64,000 bases of DNA, taken from contig NZ_QVMU01000002.1 in assembly GCF_003605645.1 (NCBI RefSeq), positions 297,665-361,664 of the forward strand. The letters are read 5' to 3'. Below the pieces are notes generated by a model. That model had not been told where the DNA came from. It was given only the letters and a program-made list of their open reading frames with translations, and ran no database searches. This document shows, one piece after another, positions 26,776 to 35,381 of the stretch. Source of the stretch: Vibrio sinensis (GTDB taxonomy: Bacteria > Pseudomonadota > Gammaproteobacteria > Enterobacterales > Vibrionaceae). Made by a program: the position numbers and the translations under genes. How positions within the stretch are numbered: the first letter of the stretch is position 1; each line of letters begins with the position of its first letter.

Positions 26776-28458
26776 ATGCTTGCCAATATAAAAAAAACAG
26801 CACTAGCCACAGCAATTATTGCTACCGCTACAACAGGATTTACATCTGTAGCTACAGCCGCTGAACGCAGTGAGTTGACTGTACACCCGAAAGAATTTAC
26901 AACATTTGTTCGTAACTTTAACCCATTCTTAGGTGCAACTAACCTGCACACAACCACGGACTTTATTTACGAACCTCTAGTTGTATTTAACGAAATGCAC
27001 GGCAATACACCGGTATTTCGCCTAGCTGAAAACTTCCAAATGTCAGATGACCTAATGACAGTCACATTTGATATCCGTAAAGGTGTTAAATGGTCTGATG
27101 GTGAAGTCTTTGATGCTGAAGATGTACTTTATTCTTTCAACCTAGTGCAAGAAAAACCTGAACTTGACCAAACTGGTATCAACACATGGGTCAACAAGGT
27201 CGAAAAAGTTAATGACTACCAAGTTAAGTTCTATCTAACGGAAGCGAACTCAAACGTTCCTTACGAAATTGCAAGAGTACCCGTTGTTCCGCAACATATC
27301 TGGAGCAAAATAGAAGACCCATCTACGTTCACTAACGAAAACCCTGTGGGTAGCGGCCCATTTACAGAAATTGATACGTTCACAGCGCAACTTTATATTC
27401 AGTGTGCAAACCCGAATTACTGGGATGCTGATAACCTCGATGTAGACTGTCTTCGTGTGCCACAAATTGCTAACAATGACCAATTCCTAAGTAAAGTCGT
27501 TAACAGTGAAATGGACTGGACATCATCATTCATTCCTGACATTGACCGTACTTATGCCGCTGCGAATCCAAACCACCAATACTGGTACCCGCCAGCAGGT
27601 ACTCAGGCTTTCTTAGTCAACTTTAAACACCCTGACGCTGCGAAAAACGAAGCATTAACTAACCTTGAGTTCCGCCGAGCATTCTCCATGGCACTTGACC
27701 GTCAAACCATTATCGATATTGCTTTTTATGGTGGCGGTACTGTTAACGATTTTGCGTCTGGTATGGGCTACGCATTTGAAGCTTGGTCAAATGAAGAGAC
27801 TCATAACAAATACAAGGGGTTCAACTCTTACAATGTTGAGGGTGCAAAAGATCTTCTTGCGAAAGCAGGCTTTAAAGATGTCAATAAAGATGGTTTCGTT
27901 GATACCCCATCAGGTAAATCTTTCGAGCTGTTGATTCAATCTCCAAATGGTTGGACTGATTTCAACAACACTGTACAACTTGCAGTAGAACAACTAGCAG
28001 AAGTTGGCATTAAAGCAAAAGCGCGTACACCAGATTTCTCTGTGTACAACCAAGCCATGCTTGAAGCGACTTATGACGTAGCTTATACCAACTACTTCCA
28101 CGGTGCCGATCCACACCTATATTGGAATAGTGCATACAACTCAGATCTACAGTCTGGCGATGGTATGCCTCGTTTCGCGATGCACTACTACAAAAATGAG
28201 AAGCTAGATGGTCTATTGAACAGCTTCTACAAAACGGCAGATAAAGGTGAACAGCTAGAGATTGCTCACGGCATCCAGCAAATCATTGCTGAAGATCAAG
28301 TAACGATTCCAGTTCTGTCCGGTGCATACATGTTCCAATACAACACAACTCGCTTTACTGGTTGGTGGAACGAAGAAAATCCAAAAGGTCGTCCAAATAT
28401 TTGGGCTGGTATCCCAGAGCGTCTATTACATGTACTGGACCTAAAGCCAGTTAAGTAA
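26776..28458 (+). CDS. cbp: Periplasmic chitin oligosaccharide-binding protein CBP
   Basis: CBP binds (GlcNAc)n in the periplasm, delivers it to the ABC importer and, when unliganded, holds ChiS inactive. The 560-residue precursor has a signal peptide (KKTALATAIIATATTGFTSV, cleavage near TAA-AER) and is an SBP_bac_5 protein (DppA/OppA type). Typical features are FDIRKGVKWSDG near residue 95, the VGSGPFT motif, and LTNLEFRRAFSMALDRQ near 295. AAGGA precedes the ATG by seven bases. A GC-rich hairpin follows the gene, which would favour higher CBP than permease levels. Confidence 0.95.
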   Translation: MLANIKKTALATAIIATATTGFTSVATAAERSELTVHPKEFTTFVRNFNPFLGATNLHTTTDFIYEPLVVFNEMHGNTPVFRLAENFQMSDDLMTVTFDIRKGVKWSDGEVFDAEDVLYSFNLVQEKPELDQTGINTWVNKVEKVNDYQVKFYLTEANSNVPYEIARVPVVPQHIWSKIEDPSTFTNENPVGSGPFTEIDTFTAQLYIQCANPNYWDADNLDVDCLRVPQIANNDQFLSKVVNSEMDWTSSFIPDIDRTYAAANPNHQYWYPPAGTQAFLVNFKHPDAAKNEALTNLEFRRAFSMALDRQTIIDIAFYGGGTVNDFASGMGYAFEAWSNEETHNKYKGFNSYNVEGAKDLLAKAGFKDVNKDGFVDTPSGKSFELLIQSPNGWTDFNNTVQLAVEQLAEVGIKAKARTPDFSVYNQAMLEATYDVAYTNYFHGADPHLYWNSAYNSDLQSGDGMPRFAMHYYKNEKLDGLLNSFYKTADKGEQLEIAHGIQQIIAEDQVTIPVLSGAYMFQYNTTRFTGWWNEENPKGRPNIWAGIPERLLHVLDLKPVK

Positions 28459-28476
28459 CTAGACAGTTCTAACCAT

Positions 28477-28512
28477 GCGGCGTGCATTCCGTACGCCGCT
28501 TAATCCTCTTTT
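28477..28512 (+). terminator. Intercistronic hairpin after cbp
   Basis: Arms gcggcgt (28477-28483) / acgccgc (28493-28499) with a nine-base loop, then ttaatcctcttttttt. It may terminate part of the transcripts or protect the cbp mRNA 3' end, with read-through into the permease genes. Confidence 0.6.
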
Positions 28513-28630
28513 TTTGTTAGCTAAAAATATGGCGCTCGTCGTCAGGGGATTATTCGCTCTCTATTTGTAGTTTCGCTTAGAGCGACCTGAATCCAGGAAC
28601 AGGGAAAATCTGGGTGAGTAAGGGTAAGTT

Positions 28631-29617
28631 ATGGGTTATTTTTTTAGACGTTTGTCATTTTATATGGTCGCTTTATTAGTTGCGGCCACTTTGAATTTTA
28701 TTATTCCACGAGCAATGCCTGGTGACCCAGTTACCATGATGTTTGCAAACGCTTCTGTGCAGGTAACTCCTGAACGTATCGAAGCAATGAAACAACTACT
28801 TGGCTTCGTAGATGGTCCAATTTGGATGCAGTACTTTGCCTACATGAAAAATATCCTTAGCTGGGAGCTTGGGACTTCTATCCAATTTTATCCATTATCA
28901 GTAAATACACTGCTAGCGGGTGCATTTGGCTGGTCACTATTTCTTGCTGGATCTGCGGTTGTTTTGGCTTTTTCTCTAGGTTCTATTCTCGGTATTTACG
29001 CGGCGTGGAAACGAGGCAGTCGTTACGATGCATTCATCACACCGGGCATGTTGGTGATTCAGGCTGTACCTCAAGTTGTTATTGCGATGCTTGCGCTATT
29101 CACCTTTGCGGTTGGTTTAGGTTGGTTCCCGACAGGGTATGCTTATACCGCAGGTACATTACCGGATTGGACCAGTTGGGAGTTTTACAAGAATGTCGCC
29201 TATCACGCTTTTCTTCCTCTTCTGTGTGCGACTATCGTTCAAATCGGTGGCTTCCTTGTCAACATGCGGAACAACATGATCAACCTGCTCGCTGAAGATT
29301 ACATCACCATGGCGAAAGGCAAGGGGTTAAGCGAAAGACGCATCGTCTTCAATTACGCAGCTCGTAACGCGATGTTACCGAGTGTCACCGCACTTTCGAT
29401 GGCACTGGGTATGGCGATTGGTGGCCAGTTAATCATCGAGATCATTTTTAACTATCCCGGTTTAGGTTCAGTTCTCTTTAACGCAATCAAAGCGCGAGAT
29501 TACCAAGTTCTTCAAGGCCAACTACTTATCATGACGCTATTTATGCTGGCGTTTAACCTTGTAGCAGACATGCTTTACGTCGTGCTCGATCCTCGTCTAC
29601 GCAAGGGAGGAAAATAA
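28631..29617 (+). CDS. ABC transporter permease, DppB/OppB type (chitin oligosaccharide uptake)
   Basis: This is the first inner-membrane permease of the (GlcNAc)n importer. The 328-residue protein has six predicted helices, the N-terminal FNFIIPRAMPGDPVTMMF-type sequence of the DppB class, and a C-terminal EAA loop segment (EDYITMAKGKGLSERRIVFN) that contacts the ATPases. AAGGGT precedes the ATG. It ends two bases before the second permease gene, so expression is coupled. Peptide transport is the family default. The flanking CBP and chitinolytic genes indicate chitin oligosaccharides. Confidence 0.93.
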   Translation: MGYFFRRLSFYMVALLVAATLNFIIPRAMPGDPVTMMFANASVQVTPERIEAMKQLLGFVDGPIWMQYFAYMKNILSWELGTSIQFYPLSVNTLLAGAFGWSLFLAGSAVVLAFSLGSILGIYAAWKRGSRYDAFITPGMLVIQAVPQVVIAMLALFTFAVGLGWFPTGYAYTAGTLPDWTSWEFYKNVAYHAFLPLLCATIVQIGGFLVNMRNNMINLLAEDYITMAKGKGLSERRIVFNYAARNAMLPSVTALSMALGMAIGGQLIIEIIFNYPGLGSVLFNAIKARDYQVLQGQLLIMTLFMLAFNLVADMLYVVLDPRLRKGGK

Positions 29618-29619
29618 TC

Positions 29620-30645
29620 ATGAAAAGCCTATTCAAATTGATCGTTGGCAACCCAATGGCCTTGGCTGGAAGCCTGATTCTTTGCTCATTTATATTTATC
29701 GCCGTGTTCGCTCCTTTTATATCGAAACACGCACCTGATAAACGAACGGGTAATCCTCATGAATACCCATCATTCGTGGTTAAAGCGGCACAAAACAACC
29801 CAGATGGTTGGATTGCTGAAAATTTAGCTGATGATCGCCGAACCTTACTTATGTCGAAAAAAGCTGACCATGTCATGGGAACATCACGCATGGGCCGCGA
29901 CATCTGGTCACAGTTCGTTCATGGCGCTCGCGTTTCTCTTGCTGTCGGTTTTGGTGCGGGTATTACGGTTTGTTTTCTTGCCACTGTCATCGGGATTTCA
30001 GCGGGTTACTTTGGTGGCCGAGTTGATGATGTCCTCACGGCTGCAATGAACATTATGTTGGTGCTTCCCCAGCTTCCCTTGCTGTTTGTACTTGCCGCAT
30101 TCATTGGCGAGGCTGGACCGCTAACCATTGCGCTAATCATCGCATCGACCTCCTGGGCATGGGGCGCACGTGTTGTTCGATCTCAAACCATGGCACTGCG
30201 TGAAAAAGAATTTGTCAAAGCAGCCGAAGTTCTTGGTGAGTCATCTTGGCGCATTATTTTTGTCGAAATTCTACCAAACCTAATTCCTATCGTAGGCGCA
30301 AGTTTTATTGGTTCGGTCATGCTCGCCATAATGATGGAGGCCACTATCTCGTTTTTAGGTCTTGGTGATCCTAATACAGTTAGTTGGGGCATCATGCTTT
30401 ACAACGTACAAACCTCGTCATCGATGATTATTGGTGCTTGGTGGGAACTGATTGCACCTTGTATGGCATTGATTTTACTCATGACTGGTCTTGCATTACT
30501 TAACTTTGCCGTTGATGAAATTGCTAACCCTCAACTTCGTTCTCATAAAGGAATGAAGCGCTGGAAGAAACTCGCTAAACAAGAAAAATCTGAGCGTGAG
30601 CCAACACTTGAGCCACAAAATGCACTTTGGAGCGGAGATAAATAA
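29620..30645 (+). CDS. ABC transporter permease, DppC/OppC type (chitin oligosaccharide uptake)
   Basis: This is the second permease subunit, 341 residues. It has an N-terminal helix (MALAGSLILCSFIFIAVFAPF), the DppC motif HVMGTSRMGRDIWSQFVHGAR (about 85-105), five further helices, and the EAA loop LREKEFVKAAEVLGESSWRI. A large extracytoplasmic loop lies between helix 1 and the core. It sits two bases from genes on both sides, a tightly coupled transporter operon. Confidence 0.93.
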   Translation: MKSLFKLIVGNPMALAGSLILCSFIFIAVFAPFISKHAPDKRTGNPHEYPSFVVKAAQNNPDGWIAENLADDRRTLLMSKKADHVMGTSRMGRDIWSQFVHGARVSLAVGFGAGITVCFLATVIGISAGYFGGRVDDVLTAAMNIMLVLPQLPLLFVLAAFIGEAGPLTIALIIASTSWAWGARVVRSQTMALREKEFVKAAEVLGESSWRIIFVEILPNLIPIVGASFIGSVMLAIMMEATISFLGLGDPNTVSWGIMLYNVQTSSSMIIGAWWELIAPCMALILLMTGLALLNFAVDEIANPQLRSHKGMKRWKKLAKQEKSEREPTLEPQNALWSGDK

Positions 30646-30647
30646 TC

Positions 30648-31631
30648 ATGACAGCACCACTCATTTCGATCCGAAATCTTTGTGTTGATTACATTACTAA
30701 TGCTGGTGATGTGCGCGCTTGTAATAACGTCAGTTTTGATTTGGCGCCTGGTGAGGTTTTTGGCCTTGCTGGTGAGTCCGGTTGTGGCAAATCGACCGTC
30801 GCCTTCTCATTAATGCGTTTACATAAGCCGCCTGCATTTATCACTGGGGGTGAAGTTATCTTTAATGGCGAGGACATTTTAAAGTATAGCGATGACCGCA
30901 TGCAGTCTTTCCGCTGGAGTGAAATGTCGATGGTATTTCAAAGTGCCATGAATGCATTGAACCCCGTACTAACCATGGAAGAGCAGTTCTGCGATGTCAT
31001 CATGCGCCACACCAATATGACACGTGAACAAGCTATCAGACGTGCTGAAGGCTTGTTAGAAATCGTTGATATTCACCCAAGTCGCTTGACTGATTATCCG
31101 CATCAATTTTCTGGTGGTATGCGTCAGCGTCTTGTCATTGCTATCGCATTAGCTCTTAACCCTAAGATGATCATCATGGATGAGCCGACAACCGCACTCG
31201 ATGTTGTGGTTCAACGTGAAATTTTGCAAAAGATTTATGCGCTAAAAGAAGAGTTCGGTTTCTCTATTTTGTTCATCACTCACGATCTCTCTCTGATGGT
31301 CGAATTTTCAGATCGCATTGGCATTATGTACTCAGGTGAATTGATTGAAGTCGCGCCATCAAAAGAAATATTGCAATCTCCTTACCACCCATACACCAAA
31401 GGGTTGAGTAGTTCATTTCCACCATTAACAGGACCAAAAACTAAATTAAGGGGTATTCCAGGAAACCCTCTTAACCTGCTGGAAATCCCTCAAGGATGTC
31501 GCTTCCAAGCTCGTTGTGATCGCGTACATGAGACCTGTACAAAAATACCAACACAGCTACGACAAATTGAGCCCAATCGTTTATCTAACTGCCACCTCTA
31601 CGGTGAACCCATTGCCCAGACGTCGATCTAG
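30648..31631 (+). CDS. ABC transporter ATPase, DppD/OppD type (chitin oligosaccharide uptake)
   Basis: One of two ATPases powering the importer, 327 residues. Walker A is GESGCGKST (about 44-52), the signature is FSGGMRQR, Walker B is MIIMDEPTTALDV, and the switch His is in ITHDLSL. The C-terminal oligo_HPY extension has four Cys in the pattern CRFQARCDRVHETC ... C, typical of oligopeptide-type ATPases that bind an Fe-S cluster. Confidence 0.94.
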   Translation: MTAPLISIRNLCVDYITNAGDVRACNNVSFDLAPGEVFGLAGESGCGKSTVAFSLMRLHKPPAFITGGEVIFNGEDILKYSDDRMQSFRWSEMSMVFQSAMNALNPVLTMEEQFCDVIMRHTNMTREQAIRRAEGLLEIVDIHPSRLTDYPHQFSGGMRQRLVIAIALALNPKMIIMDEPTTALDVVVQREILQKIYALKEEFGFSILFITHDLSLMVEFSDRIGIMYSGELIEVAPSKEILQSPYHPYTKGLSSSFPPLTGPKTKLRGIPGNPLNLLEIPQGCRFQARCDRVHETCTKIPTQLRQIEPNRLSNCHLYGEPIAQTSI

Positions 31632-31674
31632 AGCAACTAAATAATAACAACCGATACGAAGTCTGGAGGTAAGC

Positions 31675-32670
31675 ATGAGTAGTGAATTTGGCCAATTATT
31701 GGTAGAGGGAAAAAATCTAATTAAAGATTTCCCGATTAGTAGCAATGCCCTAAAACAACCAATGATGCGCGCTATTAATGACGTCTCATTTAAAATGTAT
31801 AAGAGTCGCGGTCTTGCGGTGGTTGGCGAATCTGGTTCTGGTAAATCAACCACAGCAAAAATGATTGCAAAAATGTATGCACCAACCTCGGGAGAGATTG
31901 AGTACAAAGGTCGTGATATTCAAACGATTAAGTCTAAAAGCGACCTTATGCGCTATCGAGAAGGTGTACAAATGGTATGGCAAGATCCATTTGGATCTCT
32001 AAACCCTACCCACAATATTTTTCATCATATTGCTCGCCCACTCTTAATCCACAAGAAAGTGACATCGGGTAATAAAAAAGAGCTGGAAGAACGCGTATAT
32101 AGCTTATTAGAGCAAGTGGGATTAATCCCACCCAAAGAGACGGCAGAAAAATACCCACACCAACTTTCTGGAGGTCAGCGTCAGCGAGTCAATTTGGCGA
32201 GAAACATTGCTGTAGGTGCAGAAGTGGTTCTGGCTGATGAGCCAACATCGATGTTAGATGTCTCTATCCGAGCAGGCGTATTAAACCTGATGGAAGAGAT
32301 GAAATTTGAAAAACAAATGTCACTTCTCTACATCACTCACGATATTGCAACGGCACGCTATATCGCAGAGGACCTAGCTGTTATGTATGTGGGGCATATG
32401 GTTGAATGGGGTGATACGGAAGAAATCATTCACGCTCCTCAACATCCATACACCCAGTTATTGGTATCCGCTGTACCCGATCCAAGTAAGTCGATTCATG
32501 AAAAACTGAAAGGCAATAAGGGCGATATTCCCTTATGGACACCTGCGTCTGTTGGTTGTCCATTCGCAGGACGTTGCCATCACGTCACAGATAAATGCAA
32601 ACAACGTTTACCTGACGTAACTCAGCTTTCTGAAAACCACTTTGTACGCTGTTACCTATACGAAAACTAA
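31675..32670 (+). CDS. ABC transporter ATPase, DppF/OppF type (chitin oligosaccharide uptake)
   Basis: Partner ATPase of 331 residues. It has Walker A GESGSGKST (about 52-60), Q-loop MVWQDPFGSL, signature LSGGQRQR, Walker B VVLADEPTSMLD and switch ITHDI. The C-terminal oligo_HPY region again holds a Cys cluster (CPFAGRCHHVTDKC). GGAGG lies eight bases upstream of the ATG, and the gap to the preceding gene is 43 bp. Confidence 0.94.
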   Translation: MSSEFGQLLVEGKNLIKDFPISSNALKQPMMRAINDVSFKMYKSRGLAVVGESGSGKSTTAKMIAKMYAPTSGEIEYKGRDIQTIKSKSDLMRYREGVQMVWQDPFGSLNPTHNIFHHIARPLLIHKKVTSGNKKELEERVYSLLEQVGLIPPKETAEKYPHQLSGGQRQRVNLARNIAVGAEVVLADEPTSMLDVSIRAGVLNLMEEMKFEKQMSLLYITHDIATARYIAEDLAVMYVGHMVEWGDTEEIIHAPQHPYTQLLVSAVPDPSKSIHEKLKGNKGDIPLWTPASVGCPFAGRCHHVTDKCKQRLPDVTQLSENHFVRCYLYEN

Positions 32671-32742
32671 AATAAGAAAGCCAAGAAAACAGGCTTGGCT
32701 CTCTCATTAACTCATAAATAACAACGTCGTTCGGAGAATTTA

Positions 32743-34491
32743 ATGCTGCTACTTACTAACCATATTGGTTATGAAACCCTTGGTCCTAAACAAGCTATTT
32801 TGATGACGAAAAAGCCACGTCTATCGTCGTCAACAGTCTTGTTGGTCTGTGCAGATGGTCATCAAACAGTGGAGACTATCGAAATAGAGAAAGGGACAAA
32901 AGTCGCTAATTGGCACCAAGGGAGCTTTTTCCGCATTGAATTTTCACAATTTCAGAAAGCTGGAAACTATTACCTTCGATTCGATAATTTACGTTCAGAA
33001 CCTTTTCAAATCGGCTCAGGGTTACTGCTAAAAGAAACCTTTTCCGATCTGCTGCACTATTTTAAGTCTCAACGTTGTGGCGGCATGTTTGATAAGCAAG
33101 ATCGACAAGCGCCAATTCTCGGCACTCATCAAACCGCTGATGTCCATGGCGGTTGGTACGATGCATCCGGTGATGTCAGCAAATACCTCAGTCACTTATC
33201 TTATGCCAATTACTTCAATCCACAACAAACCCCAATGGTGGTTTGGAACATGCTGAAAAGCTTAGAACTGATTGGTAACAATGAGAAATTTGCTCAGTAC
33301 TCAGCTGTTCGTCTCACTGAAGAAGCCCTATTTGGTACTGATTTCTTAATGCGTATGCAAAGCCCTGATGGATTTTTCTATATGACGGTGTTTGATAAAT
33401 GGTCGAAAGATATCAAGCAACGTGAGATTTGTGCTTATGCCACTCAACAAGGAAACAAATCTGAAGATTACCACGCAGGTTTTAGGCAAGGCGGTGGGGT
33501 GAGTATAGCCGCGCTTGCCAAAGCTGCGAGACTAACACAAGACGGGGAATACTCCTCTTCTGACTACTTACAAGCAGCAGAGAAAGGCTACTGGCACCTT
33601 AAGGAAATGAATACTCAATACATCAATGATAGTGAAGAGAACATCATTGACGAATATTGCGCACTACTCGCGACGGTTGAACTATTTCGAGCTACGAAAA
33701 ACAGCGACTATTTAGAAGAAAGCCGCCGATGGGCCAAACGTCTTTGTAAACGTCAAGTTTCAGATACTGAACAAATGCACTTTTGGTCAGCAAATAGTGA
33801 TGGTTCACGGCCCTATTTCCACGCCGCTGAAGCGGGGCTACCCGTCATCGCGTTATGCGAATATCTCACTATTGAACAAGATAGTTCAGCAATTGACTCT
33901 GTCGTTCAAGTAGTTGAACAGGCGGTTGATTTTGAGCTATCAGTGACCAAACAAGTTGCCAACCCGTTTGGCTATCCACGCCAATACGTCAAACCAGTGA
34001 ACGGTGATAAGCACAGCTCTTTTTTCATCGCTCACGATAATGAAACTGGCTACTGGTGGCAGGGAGAAAATGCTCGTCTTGGTTCGTTGGCTACCATGGC
34101 GTATGCCGCACACAACATCATCAACGACAGCGATAAACAACAACAGCTGCTTAACTACGCACAAAATGCCCTCAACTGGGTCGTCGGTCAAAATCCATAC
34201 AACATGTGCATGTTAGATGGCCACGGTCAAAACAACCCAAACTATCTACCTCATTTAGGCTTTTTTAATGCCAAAGGTGGCGTTTGTAATGGGATCACAA
34301 GCGGGTTTGAAGACGAACAAGACATTGCTTTCAATCCACCAAAACAGAAAGACGATATGTTGCAAAACTGGCGTTGGGGTGAGCAATGGATACCTCACGG
34401 TGCTTGGTATTTGCTCGCTATCGTTAGTCAGTTTCATCACTTTGATCGCCACAACTTTGCCATTAACAACTTTGACAGCATAGAGGATTAA
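32743..34491 (+). CDS. Glycoside hydrolase family 9 enzyme, probable exo-beta-glucosaminidase
   Basis: This 582-residue enzyme has an N-terminal immunoglobulin-like domain (about 1-85) and a GH9 catalytic domain. It shows the GH9 entry motif GGWYDASGDVSKYLSH (catalytic Asp region) near 137, the NPYNMCMLDGHGQNNPNYLPH segment (split here only by its middle residues) near 485, and the acid RWGEQW near 545. There is no signal peptide, so it acts in the cytoplasm. GH9 members in Vibrionaceae chitin operons have been characterised as exo-beta-D-glucosaminidases acting on chitosan oligosaccharides. The neighbouring glucosamine kinase fits that role. An old annotation as cellulase is unlikely to be right. 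Confidence 0.85.
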   Translation: MLLLTNHIGYETLGPKQAILMTKKPRLSSSTVLLVCADGHQTVETIEIEKGTKVANWHQGSFFRIEFSQFQKAGNYYLRFDNLRSEPFQIGSGLLLKETFSDLLHYFKSQRCGGMFDKQDRQAPILGTHQTADVHGGWYDASGDVSKYLSHLSYANYFNPQQTPMVVWNMLKSLELIGNNEKFAQYSAVRLTEEALFGTDFLMRMQSPDGFFYMTVFDKWSKDIKQREICAYATQQGNKSEDYHAGFRQGGGVSIAALAKAARLTQDGEYSSSDYLQAAEKGYWHLKEMNTQYINDSEENIIDEYCALLATVELFRATKNSDYLEESRRWAKRLCKRQVSDTEQMHFWSANSDGSRPYFHAAEAGLPVIALCEYLTIEQDSSAIDSVVQVVEQAVDFELSVTKQVANPFGYPRQYVKPVNGDKHSSFFIAHDNETGYWWQGENARLGSLATMAYAAHNIINDSDKQQQLLNYAQNALNWVVGQNPYNMCMLDGHGQNNPNYLPHLGFFNAKGGVCNGITSGFEDEQDIAFNPPKQKDDMLQNWRWGEQWIPHGAWYLLAIVSQFHHFDRHNFAINNFDSIED

Positions 34492-34495
34492 TACC

Positions 34496-35371
34496 ATGGC
34501 CATATACCACGTAGGGATCGACGGCGGTGGCACATCGTGTCGCGCACGTATTCGAGATGCTGAACAAAATTTAATTGGCGAGGGTAAAAGTGGTAGTGCC
34601 AACATTATGTTAGGTGCTGCAGCCGCGATGAGTTCTATTATCGAAGCCATCGACCAAGCAGCTCAACAAGGTGGCCTTAGCGAGATAGATAGAGCTCATA
34701 TGCATGTCGGGCTCGCCTTAGCTGGTGCTGAGCACAAAGGGGCTTGGCTGGAGTTCATGGCACTAAGTCATCCTTTTGCTTCAGTTACACTCAATACCGA
34801 TGCTTATGGTGCCTGTATCGGAGCCCACAACGGTGACGATGGTGCCATTATGATCGGCGGAACAGGATCATGTGGTATTTACCTTAAAGGCGGTGAGCAG
34901 CATGTTGTCGGTGGACGTGAATTTCCAATATCTGATCAAGGTGGTGGCGCAGTTATGGGGCTCCGCCTTATCCAACAAGTGCTTTTGGCCTACGATGGGA
35001 TTATCGATAAAACACCACTTGTTGAACATGTACTCAATCACTTCGATCACGATGTCGATGCGATTGTCGCATGGTCAAAGGGCGCGATACCCAAAGATTA
35101 CGGTCAATTTTCCCCAGCTATTTTTGAGTATGCCTATCAAGGTGATCTTCTTGCGATCTCTCTGCTCAAACAAACGGCTGCGGACATCGAGATGTTCCTC
35201 ATTGCATTGAATCGACGTGGAGCATCACGTATCTGCCTCATGGGTAGTATTGCCGAGCGAATCAAAGCTTGGCTTTCTCCTCCTGTACAACAATGGATAG
35301 TTGATGCTCAGTTTGATGCAATTGAGGGAGCATTAATGTTTGCTGGTAAACCTGAGCATAATCTCTACTAA
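34496..35371 (+). CDS. gspK: Glucosamine-specific kinase GspK
   Basis: This 291-residue kinase of the BadF/BadG/NAGK type phosphorylates glucosamine to glucosamine-6-phosphate in V. cholerae. The phosphate-1 motif GIDGGGTSCRARI lies at about 7-19, the second motif MIGGTGSCGIYL near 118, and the adenosine-side region near the C-terminus (RICLMGSIAERI). It starts four bases after the GH9 gene, whose glucosamine product it would use. Confidence 0.92.
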   Translation: MAIYHVGIDGGGTSCRARIRDAEQNLIGEGKSGSANIMLGAAAAMSSIIEAIDQAAQQGGLSEIDRAHMHVGLALAGAEHKGAWLEFMALSHPFASVTLNTDAYGACIGAHNGDDGAIMIGGTGSCGIYLKGGEQHVVGGREFPISDQGGGAVMGLRLIQQVLLAYDGIIDKTPLVEHVLNHFDHDVDAIVAWSKGAIPKDYGQFSPAIFEYAYQGDLLAISLLKQTAADIEMFLIALNRRGASRICLMGSIAERIKAWLSPPVQQWIVDAQFDAIEGALMFAGKPEHNLY

Positions 35372-35381
35372 GGGTAAATCT

